Assembly: GCF_011682055.1 (NCBI RefSeq)
Contig: NZ_JAAQOM010000022.1
Coordinates: 55,248-119,247 of the forward strand
Direction of reading: 5' to 3'
DNA: 64,000 nucleotides
Origin: Telluria antibiotica
Lineage (GTDB): Bacteria > Pseudomonadota > Gammaproteobacteria > Burkholderiales > Burkholderiaceae_D
A program made the position numbers and the translations under genes. The notes under the pieces are model-generated. The model ran no database searches. It saw only the letters and a list, made by a program, of their open reading frames with translations, and was not told the origin of the DNA. Each line of letters begins with the position of its first letter. The first letter of the stretch is position 1. Positions 43,276 through 51,759 of this stretch are shown here, one piece after another.

Positions 43276-45282
43276 TTAGGTAACGGGCGCTTCCTGCGCT
43301 TGCTGCAAGGTGAACGTAAAGACGGTGCCGCCGCCCGGATTCGCCGCGTGCGTGAGGGTGCCGCCGTGGAATTCGATCGCGGTGCGGCAGATCGACAGGC
43401 CCATGCCCATGCCTTCCGCCTTCGTCGAGAAGAACGGCGAGAACAGGCGCTCGGCCACTTCCGGCGCGATGCCGTGGCCGTTGTCGATCACCGACACGGC
43501 AACCTGGCCCTGTTCGCTCATCTCGGCAGCGATGCGCAGCACGCGCCGCTCCGGATCGATGGCCTGCATCGCCTCGATCGCATTGCGCGTGAGGTTCAAC
43601 AGCACCTGCTCGATCAGCACGCGGTCGGCCAGCACGGGCGGCAGGTCGGGCGGGACGTCGACCACCAGGCTGACGTAGCTCTGGCGCGCCTGCAGTTCGA
43701 CAAGGGCGCGGATGCCGTCGACAACGTGCGGAATGGCGACGGTCTCGCGGCGCGGCTCGCGCTTCTTGACGAATTCGTGCACGCTGCGGATGATCTGGCC
43801 GGCCCGGCGCGCCTGCGTGTTCGCCTGTTCCAGCGCGCGCTTGAGCATGCCCGCGTCGAGCGCCGTTTTCGCCCCGTCCGCGCCGGCACCGTCCGCGCGC
43901 GCGAGGACGTTCAGCGCGCCCGCCGTGTAGCTGGAGATGGCGGCCAGCGGCTGGTTCAGCTCATGGGCGAGCATCGACGAGATCTCGCCCATGGTGGCGA
44001 GACGCGCGCTCGTCTCCAGCTTTTCCTGCTGCTGGCGGTTGAGTTCTTCGGCGCGCTTGCGGTCCGTGATGTCGAGGATGGAACTCATCCAGCCCGTGTG
44101 CTGGCCGTTGGCGTCGACGAGGGGCGCCTCGAACACGAGCACGGGCACACGCACGCCGTCCGAGCGCTGGAACACCGTCTCGAACTGCGGCGTGGCGTGG
44201 CCGGACAGCACCTGGCGGAAGCGGCTCTCGTATTCGGCCATCGCTTCCGGCGCCCAGTAGGGCATCGGCGGCGTCTTGCCCAGCAATTCTTCGGGCGGCA
44301 GCCCGACGATGCGGCAGAATGCCGGGTTGACGTAGGTGACGCGGCCTTCGAGGTCGCGCGCGCGCAGGCCCGTGAGCAGCGAATCTTCCATCGCCGTGCG
44401 GAATGCCATCTGCTGGCGCAGCGCGTTCTCGGCCGCGATCGTGCGCGCGATGTGGCGCCACAACGCGACGAGCGAGATCACGAGGCCCAGCGCCAGCACG
44501 ACCACGGAACCCACGAGCAGATTCGGCAGCAGCTTCGGCGCGCCCTTGACGCTGTCGGTGGACAGCACGATCTGCGACCCGGGCAGGTCGAGCGCGCGCT
44601 TGTGCGTGTAGACGCCGCGGCCCGGACCGCCCGCGGCACGCTGCGCCACGACGTGGTCGTCGCGGTCGAGCAGGGCGAGGGCGTTGTCCTGCGCGAACCA
44701 CCACGGCACGTTCTCGTCCAGCAGCGTCTGCAGGTTGTAGGTGGCGACCAGGCTGCCCATGTACTTGCCGGCGTGGTACAGCGGCAGGTGGAAGTCGATC
44801 AGGCCGTGGACGAGGCCCTTGGCGCCATACGGTTCGCTGTAGCGGCCCAGCCGGGTGCTGCGCGACATCACCGCGGCGTCGCGCGACGACTGCGTGAGGC
44901 CGTCCGGCGGCAGTTCCAGCCCGCGGCTCGCCTTGACCTGGCCGTTCGCGTCGTACCAGATGATGCGCTGCAGTTCGTGACCGTTCTTGAACATCTGTGT
45001 CAGGCGCGCCTGCAGGGCGGCGGGCGGCGGCGTTTCGATGGCGAGGTCGGCGCCCAGCGCGGCCAGCGCTTCCTCGCTGCGCGCGAGTTCGAAGCGCAGC
45101 GTCTGCTCGACCCACAACGTATCGGCGATCAGCTGTTCCTGGCGCTCGTTGCTCTCCATCTGGCGCGCCTGCCACGGCAGCCATAGCAGGACGAGCAGGA
45201 ACAGCAGCACGAGCAGCACGGGCACCAGCCAGCGCCATGGGCCTTCCGGAACGGGGCGGGGCGAGGTAAAGGATGTTTTCAT
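43276..45282 (-). CDS. dctS: DctS-like membrane sensor histidine kinase with PAS domain
   Basis: 668 aa from MKTSFTSPRPVPEGPWRWLV (45282; an in-frame ATG at 45297 also exists). Membrane spans at about 16-36 and 258-280 enclose a periplasmic PDC-like sensor region; PAS (about 305-405), HisKA with phosphoacceptor in SSMLAHELNQPLAAI, and HATPase_c with NLTRNAIEAM and DNGHGI, GMGMGLSICRTAIE follow. Together with the response regulator it resembles DctS/DctR of C4-dicarboxylate TRAP systems. Regulation of dctP is inferred from the divergent arrangement. Confidence 0.85.
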   Translation of the reverse strand: MKTSFTSPRPVPEGPWRWLVPVLLVLLFLLVLLWLPWQARQMESNERQEQLIADTLWVEQTLRFELARSEEALAALGADLAIETPPPAALQARLTQMFKNGHELQRIIWYDANGQVKASRGLELPPDGLTQSSRDAAVMSRSTRLGRYSEPYGAKGLVHGLIDFHLPLYHAGKYMGSLVATYNLQTLLDENVPWWFAQDNALALLDRDDHVVAQRAAGGPGRGVYTHKRALDLPGSQIVLSTDSVKGAPKLLPNLLVGSVVVLALGLVISLVALWRHIARTIAAENALRQQMAFRTAMEDSLLTGLRARDLEGRVTYVNPAFCRIVGLPPEELLGKTPPMPYWAPEAMAEYESRFRQVLSGHATPQFETVFQRSDGVRVPVLVFEAPLVDANGQHTGWMSSILDITDRKRAEELNRQQQEKLETSARLATMGEISSMLAHELNQPLAAISSYTAGALNVLARADGAGADGAKTALDAGMLKRALEQANTQARRAGQIIRSVHEFVKKREPRRETVAIPHVVDGIRALVELQARQSYVSLVVDVPPDLPPVLADRVLIEQVLLNLTRNAIEAMQAIDPERRVLRIAAEMSEQGQVAVSVIDNGHGIAPEVAERLFSPFFSTKAEGMGMGLSICRTAIEFHGGTLTHAANPGGGTVFTFTLQQAQEAPVT

Positions 45283-45317
45283 GTGATAACGTTTCATCTT
45301 TTGCCAAAAACCGCCTG

Positions 45318-45333
45318 TCGTGGTTTTCCACGA
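45318..45333. promoter_or_regulatory. candidate response-regulator operator between dctS and dctP
   Basis: A perfect inverted repeat TCGTGG-TTTT-CCACGA, with CCGC/GCGG partially continuing the symmetry. It lies in the 122-bp divergent intergenic region, 36 bp from dctS and 72 bp from dctP. Confidence 0.45.
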
Positions 45334-45404
45334 TAGCGGCCTGGCGGCCGAACCGGCACACTGGTACTCGGTATCCGAATATACACCGCGGTAAGAGGAA
45401 ATTT

Positions 45405-46433
45405 ATGCGCATCAAAGCCATGCTGGCCGCGCTCGCCGTACTGGCGGGACTCGGCGCCGCCGGCGGCGTGCAGGCCCAGGCTCCAATCGTCATCAAGTTC
45501 AGCCACGTCGTCGCGCCGGACGCGCCGAAGGGCCTGGCCGCCGAACGCTTCCGCGTGCTGGCGGAACAGTTGACGCACGGGCGGGTCAAAGTCGAAGTCT
45601 ATCCGAACAGCCAGCTGTACAAGGACAAGGAAGAGCTGGAAGCGCTGCAGCTGGGCGCCGTGCAGATGCTGGCGCCGTCGCTCGCGAAGTTCGCGCCGCT
45701 GGGCCTGAAGGAATTCGAAGCGTTCGACCTGCCTTACATCTTCCCCACGAAGTCGGCGCTGTACGCCGTGACGGAAGGCCCTATCGGCAAGAGGCTGCTG
45801 CAAAAGCTGGAATCCAAGGGCATCACGGGCCTGGCGTACTGGGACAACGGCTTCAAGGTGATGTCGGCCAACCGCCCGCTGCACCGCCCGGACGACTTCC
45901 ACGGCCTGCGCATGCGTATCCAGGGCTCCAAGGTGCTCGACGCGCAGATGCGTGCGCTCGGCGCCGTGCCGCAGGTGCTGGCGTTTTCCGAAGTCTATCC
46001 CGCGCTGCAGGCGCACGTCGTGGACGGCACGGAGAATCCGCCGTCGAACATGCTGACGCAGCGGATGAACGAGGTGCAGAAGTACGTGACCGTGTCGAAC
46101 CACGGCTATCTCGGCTACGCCGTCATCGTCAACAAGAAGTTCTGGGACGGCCTGCCGCGCGACATCCGCGACGAACTGGAACAGGCCATGCGCGAAGCCA
46201 CCGCCTACGAAAAGACGATCGCCCAGCGCGACAACGACGCGGCGCTGGAAGCGATCCGCAAGACGGGCAAGACGAAGGTCTACACACTGACGCCGCAGGA
46301 ACAGGCCGACTGGCGCCGCGCGCTGCTCCCGGTGCAAAAACAGATGGAAGCGCGGATCGGCAAGGACCTCATCGATGCGATCAACCAGACGACGTCGCGT
46401 ACCACGGCACCCATGACGGCGAAGGCCTGGTGA
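45405..46433 (+). CDS. dctP: TRAP-type C4-dicarboxylate transporter periplasmic binding protein
   Basis: 342 aa from ATG 45405 with AAGAGGA upstream. Signal peptide MRIKAMLAALAVLAGLGAAGGVQAQ. The DctP family core is strong: IKFSHVVAPDAPKGLAAERF, EVYPNSQLYKDKEELEALQLG, RMRIQGSKVLDAQMRALGA (substrate Arg) and GTENPPSNMLTQ. It should bind a C4-dicarboxylate or another carboxylate. The membrane partners dctQ and dctM are not adjacent; they must lie elsewhere or be absent. Divergent from the dctS/dctR pair, which may respond to the same ligand. Confidence 0.93.
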   Translation: MRIKAMLAALAVLAGLGAAGGVQAQAPIVIKFSHVVAPDAPKGLAAERFRVLAEQLTHGRVKVEVYPNSQLYKDKEELEALQLGAVQMLAPSLAKFAPLGLKEFEAFDLPYIFPTKSALYAVTEGPIGKRLLQKLESKGITGLAYWDNGFKVMSANRPLHRPDDFHGLRMRIQGSKVLDAQMRALGAVPQVLAFSEVYPALQAHVVDGTENPPSNMLTQRMNEVQKYVTVSNHGYLGYAVIVNKKFWDGLPRDIRDELEQAMREATAYEKTIAQRDNDAALEAIRKTGKTKVYTLTPQEQADWRRALLPVQKQMEARIGKDLIDAINQTTSRTTAPMTAKAW

Positions 46434-46806
46434 CGACGTCCGTATCCAGTGCACCAAAAGCGGCCCCACCGAATATTAGTTGCCTATGATTAATGAAACA
46501 CAGGGGTAGACTTTTTTATGCCACGTCACAGGGGCTTATGACCGAAATATATTTCGTGAATGTATATAAAAAACTACGCTTTTCTTATGTGGTTGCGTTA
46601 TGATGGGGCACCTTTTGGCACCAACCTGGTGCGACGAAAGCGAACCGAATACGATTTGGGGAGAGGGAAAAGAAACCGGTAAATACAAAATTTACTGGAA
46701 AACAGTTAGGAGGAGACACACGTTTTATATGATGCCGCCGGCATTGACCAGGCAGCCGAAAACGTGACCAAATTAAAAGCGCACCCGAGGGTGCGTTTTT
46801 TTTTTG
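46434..46806 (+). other. unexplained transcribed-looking region with strong SD sequence, 12-codon frame and terminator
   Basis: The stretch after dctP is A/T-rich to about 46610. A TATGAT hexamer (46599-46604) has no clear -35. A hairpin GCACCA-ACC-TGGTGC follows at about 46618-46632. AGGAGGAG (46708-46715) precedes ATG 46729, whose frame encodes MMPPALTRQPKT and stops at 46767. A Rho-independent terminator closes the segment at 46780-46805. SD-to-ATG spacing of 13 nt is long. I cannot tell a small RNA from a leader peptide or the remnant of a lost dctQM. Confidence 0.35.
46780..46805 (+). terminator. strong Rho-independent terminator
   Basis: CGCACCC-GA-GGGTGCG followed by ten T. It is close upstream of ogt, 346 bp after dctP, which suggests that the transcript it ends is not simply dctP. 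Confidence 0.9.
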
Positions 46807-46854
46807 CCCAGGCCGGGACTTGCGATCGCGCGTGCCGGGTCTTACACTGCATCG

Positions 46855-47385
46855 ATGAACATACAACAAGGCAGCGACATCTTCAGCGCCATCATCGCGG
46901 CGCCGTTTGGAGCGATGGGCATCCGCACCGAGGATGGCCGGCTGCGCGAGCTGGTCTACCTGCCGGCGCATTACGAGGAAAAATCGGCGCAGGATGCCGT
47001 CGCCGAGCAGGCCGCCGTCCAGGTGGCGCGCTATTTCGACGATCCCGATTTCCGCTTCGACCTGCCGCTGAAGGAAGCGGGCAGCGCGTTCCAGCGGCGC
47101 GTGTGGGACACCATTCTAGCGATCCCGCGCGGCAGCGTGCGCACGTACGGTCAGATCGCCAAGCAACTGGAGTCGGCGCCGCGCGCCGTCGGCCAGGCCT
47201 GCGGCGCCAACTGGTTCCCGCTCGTGATCCCGTGCCACCGCGTGACGGCATCCGGCGGCCTGGGCGGCTTTTCCAGCAGCGACGACGAACACGGATTCCA
47301 GCTCGGGATCAAGCGCTGGCTGCTGCGCCACGAAGGCGCGCTGGCGCTCGAGATGCCATGGCAGCAGCAGTCAATCTTCCCCTGA
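46855..47385 (+). CDS. ogt: methylated-DNA--protein-cysteine S-methyltransferase
   Basis: 176 aa. Acceptor C127 in VIPCHRV, with RTYGQIAKQLESAPRAVGQACGANW and GFSSSDDEHGFQLGIKRWLLRHEGA. The family's RG motif and HTH region are present. It repairs O6-methylguanine by one-time alkyl transfer. The open frame extends to 46804, but MNIQQGSDIF at 46855 is the natural start. It overlaps xerD by 28 bp. Confidence 0.95.
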   Translation: MNIQQGSDIFSAIIAAPFGAMGIRTEDGRLRELVYLPAHYEEKSAQDAVAEQAAVQVARYFDDPDFRFDLPLKEAGSAFQRRVWDTILAIPRGSVRTYGQIAKQLESAPRAVGQACGANWFPLVIPCHRVTASGGLGGFSSSDDEHGFQLGIKRWLLRHEGALALEMPWQQQSIFP

Positions 47386-48263
47386 TCGACGCGTTCTGCG
47401 ACGCGCTCTGGCTCGAGCACGGCCTCGCGAAGAATTCCCTCGACGCCTACCGGCGCGACCTGCGCCTGTTCGCGCGCTGGCTCGAGGTCAAGCGCCCCGA
47501 GCGGCGCGACCTGTATGCCGTCGAACCGCACGACATCGCCGCCTATTTCGCCGAGCGCCATGAAGACACGAAGCCCAGCTCGGCCAACCGCCGCCTGTCG
47601 GTGCTGAAACGTTTCTATCAACTCGCGCTGCGCGAGCGCCGCATCGACGCCGACCCGTGCCTGAAGATGGCGTCGGCCAAGCAGCCGCAGCGCTTCGTGC
47701 ACACGCTGACGGAAGCGCAGGTCGACGCGCTGCTGGCTGCGCCCGACGTGGCGACGCCGCTGGGCCTGCGCGAGCGCACGATGCTGGAACTGATGTATGC
47801 GAGCGGCCTGCGCGTGTCGGAGCTCGTCGCGTTGAAGGTGGTCGAGCTGAGCCTGAACGACGGCGTGCTGCGCATCACGGGCAAAGGCAGCAAGACACGC
47901 CTCGTGCCGTTCGGCGAGCAGGCGCGCGACTGGCTGGAGCGCTACATGAAGGAGGCGCGCGCAATCATCCTCGACGGCCAGGTCGACGACGCCCTGTTCG
48001 TCACGAACCGCGGCGGCGCGATGACGCGCCAGATGTTCTGGGTGATCATCAAGAAGCATGCGGCGAAGGCGGGCATCACGGCGCCGCTGTCGCCGCACAC
48101 CTTGCGCCACGCGTTCGCCACGCACCTGTTGAACCACGGCGCCGACCTGCGCGTGGTACAACTTCTGCTGGGCCATTCCGACATTTCAACGACACAGATC
48201 TACACCCACGTCGCGCGCGAACGCCTGAAGCAGCTGCACGCACAGCACCACCCGCGTGGTTAA
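47358..48263 (+). CDS. xerD: site-specific tyrosine recombinase XerD
   Basis: 301 aa. Complete catalytic set: R152 in SGLRVSEL, K176 in GKGSKTRLVP, H247-R250 in PHTLRHAFATHLL, H273 in LLGHSDI, Y282 in TTQIYTHV. SAM-like N-terminal domain with NSLDAYRRDLRLFARWL. It acts with XerC at dif to resolve chromosome dimers; sequence and length match XerD rather than a phage integrase. It starts inside ogt (28-bp overlap). Confidence 0.95.
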   Translation: MAAAVNLPLIDAFCDALWLEHGLAKNSLDAYRRDLRLFARWLEVKRPERRDLYAVEPHDIAAYFAERHEDTKPSSANRRLSVLKRFYQLALRERRIDADPCLKMASAKQPQRFVHTLTEAQVDALLAAPDVATPLGLRERTMLELMYASGLRVSELVALKVVELSLNDGVLRITGKGSKTRLVPFGEQARDWLERYMKEARAIILDGQVDDALFVTNRGGAMTRQMFWVIIKKHAAKAGITAPLSPHTLRHAFATHLLNHGADLRVVQLLLGHSDISTTQIYTHVARERLKQLHAQHHPRG

Positions 48264-48337
48264 TTCTCAAGACGACGCGGGGTGACTGGTCCATAATGGC
48301 CCGGTACGACCTTTCCAACGACAGCCTCGAGGTGAGC

Positions 48338-48520
48338 ATGGCCAAGACAAATTTCCAGTACGAAAAACGGCAACGGGAGTTGGAGAAGAAGCGCAAGGCC
48401 GAAGAAAAGGCGCGCAAGAAGCAGGAAGCCAAACAGCACAAGGGTGAAGGCGAGGGCGATGCGCCGGCGCTGGACGAGGATTCCGGGGAAGAGGCGCAGC
48501 AGGAGCACGATCCGGCGTAA
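48338..48520 (+). CDS. small highly charged coiled-coil protein
   Basis: 60 aa, MAKTNFQYEKRQRELEKKRK then Lys/Glu-rich, ending in acidic EGDAPALDEDSGEEAQQEHD. The ATG at 48338 has GAGGTGAG upstream; an ATG at 48296 is also in frame. The strongly basic helical front and acidic tail suggest a nucleic-acid- or chaperone-like helper, but nothing more can be said. Comparable short proteins are common in Burkholderiales. Confidence 0.6.
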   Translation: MAKTNFQYEKRQRELEKKRKAEEKARKKQEAKQHKGEGEGDAPALDEDSGEEAQQEHDPA

Positions 48521-48553
48521 CCATCGCCATGGCCCGACCATTGGCGGGCAATC

Positions 48554-48630
48554 GTAGGGTGGGCTCCCTGAACCCACGCGTAACGATGCGGTTCGCGAAC
48601 GTTCGCGTGGGCACGGGGTGCCCACCCTAC
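48554..48630. repeat. GTAGGGTGGGC-type inverted-repeat element, copy 4
   Basis: 77 bp from GTAGGGTGGGC to GCCCACCCTAC. The right hairpin GTGGGCAC-GGG-GTGCCCAC is intact; the left one is degenerate (CTCCCTGAACCC). It is followed by CGTTACGC-A-GCGTAACG, an almost perfect palindrome at 48630-48646. It lies between the small coiled-coil gene and the end of the RND gene. Confidence 0.85.
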
Positions 48631-48663
48631 GTTACGCAGCGTAACGCCAACATATCGCAAACG

Positions 48664-51600
48664 TTACGCCGTGACCTCTTCCTCGTGGCCCCGCTTGAAC
48701 CACGCCGCCACGCGCTTGCCAAAGCTGTCGAGATAGGTGTAAGCGACCGGCACGACCACCAGCGTCAGCAAGGTCGACGTGATCACGCCGCCAATCACCG
48801 CGCGCCCCATCGGCGCCTGCGTTTCGCCGCCTTCGCCCATGCCGATCGCCATCGGCAGCATGCCGAAGATCATCGCCAGCGTCGTCATCAGGATCGGGCG
48901 CAGGCGCACCTGGCCCGCTTCCATCAGCGCGTCGAATTGCCCGCGGCCTTCGCGCTGGCCGTGGTTCGCGAAGTCCACGAGCAGGATCGCGTTCTTCGTC
49001 ACCAGACCCATCAGCATCACGACGCCGATGACGGAAAAGATGTTCAGCGTCGTCTTCGTGATGAGCAGCGCGACGAGCACCCCGATCAACGACAGCGGCA
49101 GCGACACCATGATCGCGATCGGCTGCAGGAAGCTGCCGAACTGCGATGCCAGCACCAGGTAGATGAAGATGACGGCGATGCCGAGTGCGACGCCGAAGCC
49201 GGCCATCGTCTCGTCCATCTGCTGGGCGTCGCCGCCGATGTCGAAGCGCACGCCGTCGGGCAGCTGCATTGCCTTCATCGCCTTGTTCACTTCGCCCATC
49301 ACGTCGCCCAGCGGACGGCCGTCGAGGCCCGCGAACACGGCGACGCGGCGCTGCAGCGCCTGGCGCTTGAGCATCTGCGGGCTCGTCGAGGGGACGAATT
49401 GCACGACCTGGCGCAGCGGCACCATGACCGGGTTGCCCATCGCGTCGCGCTTGCTCGACGCCACCGACAGGTCGGCCAGGTCGGCCACCTTCTCGCGGCC
49501 CGACTTCGGCAGCTGCACGTTGACTTCATAGTTCTGGCCGTCCGGCGCGAGCCAGCGGTTGGTCTGGTCGCCGGCGACGAACGGACGCAGCGCCGTGCCG
49601 ATCTGCTGCACGGTGAGCCCGAGGTCGGACGCCAGCTCGTGGTTGATCTTCACGATGGTGGCCGGGTTCGCGCCTTCCTGGCTGTACTCGATGTCGGCCA
49701 CGCCGCGGATCTTGCGCATCTTGTCCATCAGCGTGTGCGCCACCAAGTCCAGCTTCGTCTCGTCGTTGCCGAGGATGGCGATGTAGATCGGGCGCTGGCC
49801 CACGGTCAGCGAGATGCCGGCGATTTTCTCGAGGCGTTCGCGGATGACCTTTTCCATCTCCTGCTGCGAGCGGCGGTGCGTCTTGTGCACGTTCGTCAGC
49901 TTCAGGTTCACCTGCGAGTAGTTGCGGCCTTCCCACGAACCGACGATCGTCGAGACGCTCTCGATTTCCTTGAACCCGGCCAGCGCCGCTTCGGCCTGGC
50001 GCAGCTTCGCGTCCGAATACTCCAGGCTGGAGCCGATCGGCGTCTTCAGGCGCAGCTGGATGAAGCCGTCGTCGACCTGCGGCACGAACTCGCCGCCGAT
50101 CTTCGGCACCAGCAGCAGGCTGCCCGCGAACAGCACGACGGCCAACAGCAGCGTCGATTTGCGCCAGCCGAGTGCCAATGCCAGCACCTTCGCGTACACC
50201 CGGTGCAGCCATTCGATGCCGTGCTCGATGCGCGCCATCAGGCGGCCCAGCCAGGGCACGTACTTGAAGCGGTCCTTGGCGGGGTCGGGCCACACGGACG
50301 ACAGCATCGGGTCGAGCGTGAAGCTGACGAACAGCGACACCAGCACGGCCACCGCGACCGTGATCCCGAACTGCAGGAAGAAGCGGCCGATGATGCCTTT
50401 CATGAACGCGATCGGGACGAACACGGCGACGATGGCGAACGTCGTCGCCATCACGGCGAGGCCGATCTCGTTGGTGCCGTCTTCCGCGGCGCGCACGTGG
50501 TTCTTGCCCATGCCGAGGTGGCGCACGATGTTCTCGCGCACGACGATGGCGTCGTCGATGAGGAGGCCGATGCACAGCGACAGCGCCATCAGCGTCAGGA
50601 AGTTCAAGGTGAAGCCGAACCATTTCATCGCGATGAAGCTGGCCAGCACGGAGATCGGCAGGGTGAGGCCCGTGATGATCGTGCTGCGCCACGAATGCAG
50701 GAAGAAGAACACGATCACCATGGTCAAGAGGGCGCCCTCGACGATCGTCTCCTTGACGTTGTCGACCTGGCTCTGCACGTTCTTCGCCTTGTCGTCCAGG
50801 ATGCGGAAGTCGATGTCCTTCGGCAGCGTGTCCTTCATCGCCGCGATGGCGGCCCGCACGCCGTTGCCCACGTCGACCGTGTTGGCGTCCTGGATTTTCG
50901 CGATCTCCAGCGTAATGGCGCGTACGCCGTTCACGCGCGAGATCGATTGTTCTTCCGCGGCGCCGTCCGAGATGTCGGCCACCTGGCTCAGGTAGATCGG
51001 GCCGCCCGTGCGGTTGGCGACGACGATGCGCTTGAAGTCGGCCGCTTCCTTCATCTTGCCTTCGATGCGCACGAGGTTTTCGCGCGCGCCGTGGCTGATG
51101 CGCCCCGCGGGCAGGTTGGCGTTCGTCGCCGTGATGGCGTTCATCACCTCGTCGATGCCGACGTCGAGGCTCTTCAACTGGTCGGGACGGATGTCCACGA
51201 GCACCTGGCGATCCTGGCGGCCGTTCACGCGGACCTGGCCCACGCCCGCCACGGCCTGGATACGCTTGACGATTACCTGGTCCGTCAGCATCGACAAGTC
51301 GCGCAGGCCGCGCTCTTTCGACGTCAGCGCCAGCAGGATCACGGGCTGCGAGTTCTCGCCTTCCTGGCGGTACACGACCGGTTCCTTCACTTCGCGCGGG
51401 AAGCCGCCGCGCACGGTACCGATGCGGTCGCGCAGGTCCTGCACGGCGCGGTTCATGTCGACGGTCAGCTGGAACTCGATGCCGACGCCGGAGCGGCCCT
51501 CCCACGACGTGGCGCGGATGGTCTTGATGCCGCCCACCGTGTTGGCCGCTTCCTCGATGGGACGCGTGACGTCATTCTCGACCTGTTCGGGCGACGCGCC

Positions 51601-51756
51601 CGGATACTGCGTCTCGATGAAGACGGCCGGGATCTCGATGTTCGGCATGCTCTCGACGCCCAGTCCGCGGTACGCGAACAGGCCGAGTACCATCAGGCCG
51701 ACCATCACCATCGTGGCGAAGACGGGATACTTGATGCTGGTGCGGGTGATCCACAT
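48664..51756 (-). CDS. RND efflux pump inner-membrane permease (AcrB/MexB type)
   Basis: 1030 aa. Starts MWITRTSIKYPVFATMVMVG; PNIEIPAVFIETQYPGASPEQVENDV is the conserved porter entry; LLIDDAIVVRENIVRHL holds the paired Asp of the proton relay; the protein has 12 membrane spans and two large periplasmic loops. It exports small hydrophobic compounds, powered by protons. The adaptor gene is 3 bp upstream on the same strand, so the pair is one operon. No TolC-like outer-membrane factor is in the window, and no regulator is adjacent. Confidence 0.95.
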   Translation of the reverse strand: MWITRTSIKYPVFATMVMVGLMVLGLFAYRGLGVESMPNIEIPAVFIETQYPGASPEQVENDVTRPIEEAANTVGGIKTIRATSWEGRSGVGIEFQLTVDMNRAVQDLRDRIGTVRGGFPREVKEPVVYRQEGENSQPVILLALTSKERGLRDLSMLTDQVIVKRIQAVAGVGQVRVNGRQDRQVLVDIRPDQLKSLDVGIDEVMNAITATNANLPAGRISHGARENLVRIEGKMKEAADFKRIVVANRTGGPIYLSQVADISDGAAEEQSISRVNGVRAITLEIAKIQDANTVDVGNGVRAAIAAMKDTLPKDIDFRILDDKAKNVQSQVDNVKETIVEGALLTMVIVFFFLHSWRSTIITGLTLPISVLASFIAMKWFGFTLNFLTLMALSLCIGLLIDDAIVVRENIVRHLGMGKNHVRAAEDGTNEIGLAVMATTFAIVAVFVPIAFMKGIIGRFFLQFGITVAVAVLVSLFVSFTLDPMLSSVWPDPAKDRFKYVPWLGRLMARIEHGIEWLHRVYAKVLALALGWRKSTLLLAVVLFAGSLLLVPKIGGEFVPQVDDGFIQLRLKTPIGSSLEYSDAKLRQAEAALAGFKEIESVSTIVGSWEGRNYSQVNLKLTNVHKTHRRSQQEMEKVIRERLEKIAGISLTVGQRPIYIAILGNDETKLDLVAHTLMDKMRKIRGVADIEYSQEGANPATIVKINHELASDLGLTVQQIGTALRPFVAGDQTNRWLAPDGQNYEVNVQLPKSGREKVADLADLSVASSKRDAMGNPVMVPLRQVVQFVPSTSPQMLKRQALQRRVAVFAGLDGRPLGDVMGEVNKAMKAMQLPDGVRFDIGGDAQQMDETMAGFGVALGIAVIFIYLVLASQFGSFLQPIAIMVSLPLSLIGVLVALLITKTTLNIFSVIGVVMLMGLVTKNAILLVDFANHGQREGRGQFDALMEAGQVRLRPILMTTLAMIFGMLPMAIGMGEGGETQAPMGRAVIGGVITSTLLTLVVVPVAYTYLDSFGKRVAAWFKRGHEEEVTA

Positions 51757-51759
51757 GGC

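Noticed and set aside
46609..46632. Possible sigma-54 promoter, TGGCAC followed by TGGTGC
   Set aside because: GG-to-GC spacing is wrong by two bases; the sequence is better explained as the stem GCACCA-ACC-TGGTGC.
47358..48263. XerD considered as a phage or integron integrase
   Set aside because: It is a standard 301-aa XerD, overlaps ogt, and no attachment sites, cargo or other phage genes are near.
48630..48646. Palindrome CGTTACGC-A-GCGTAACG considered as a regulatory operator of the RND operon
   Set aside because: It lies beyond the 3' end of the RND gene, next to a repeat copy, so control of the operon promoter 4 kb away is unlikely.
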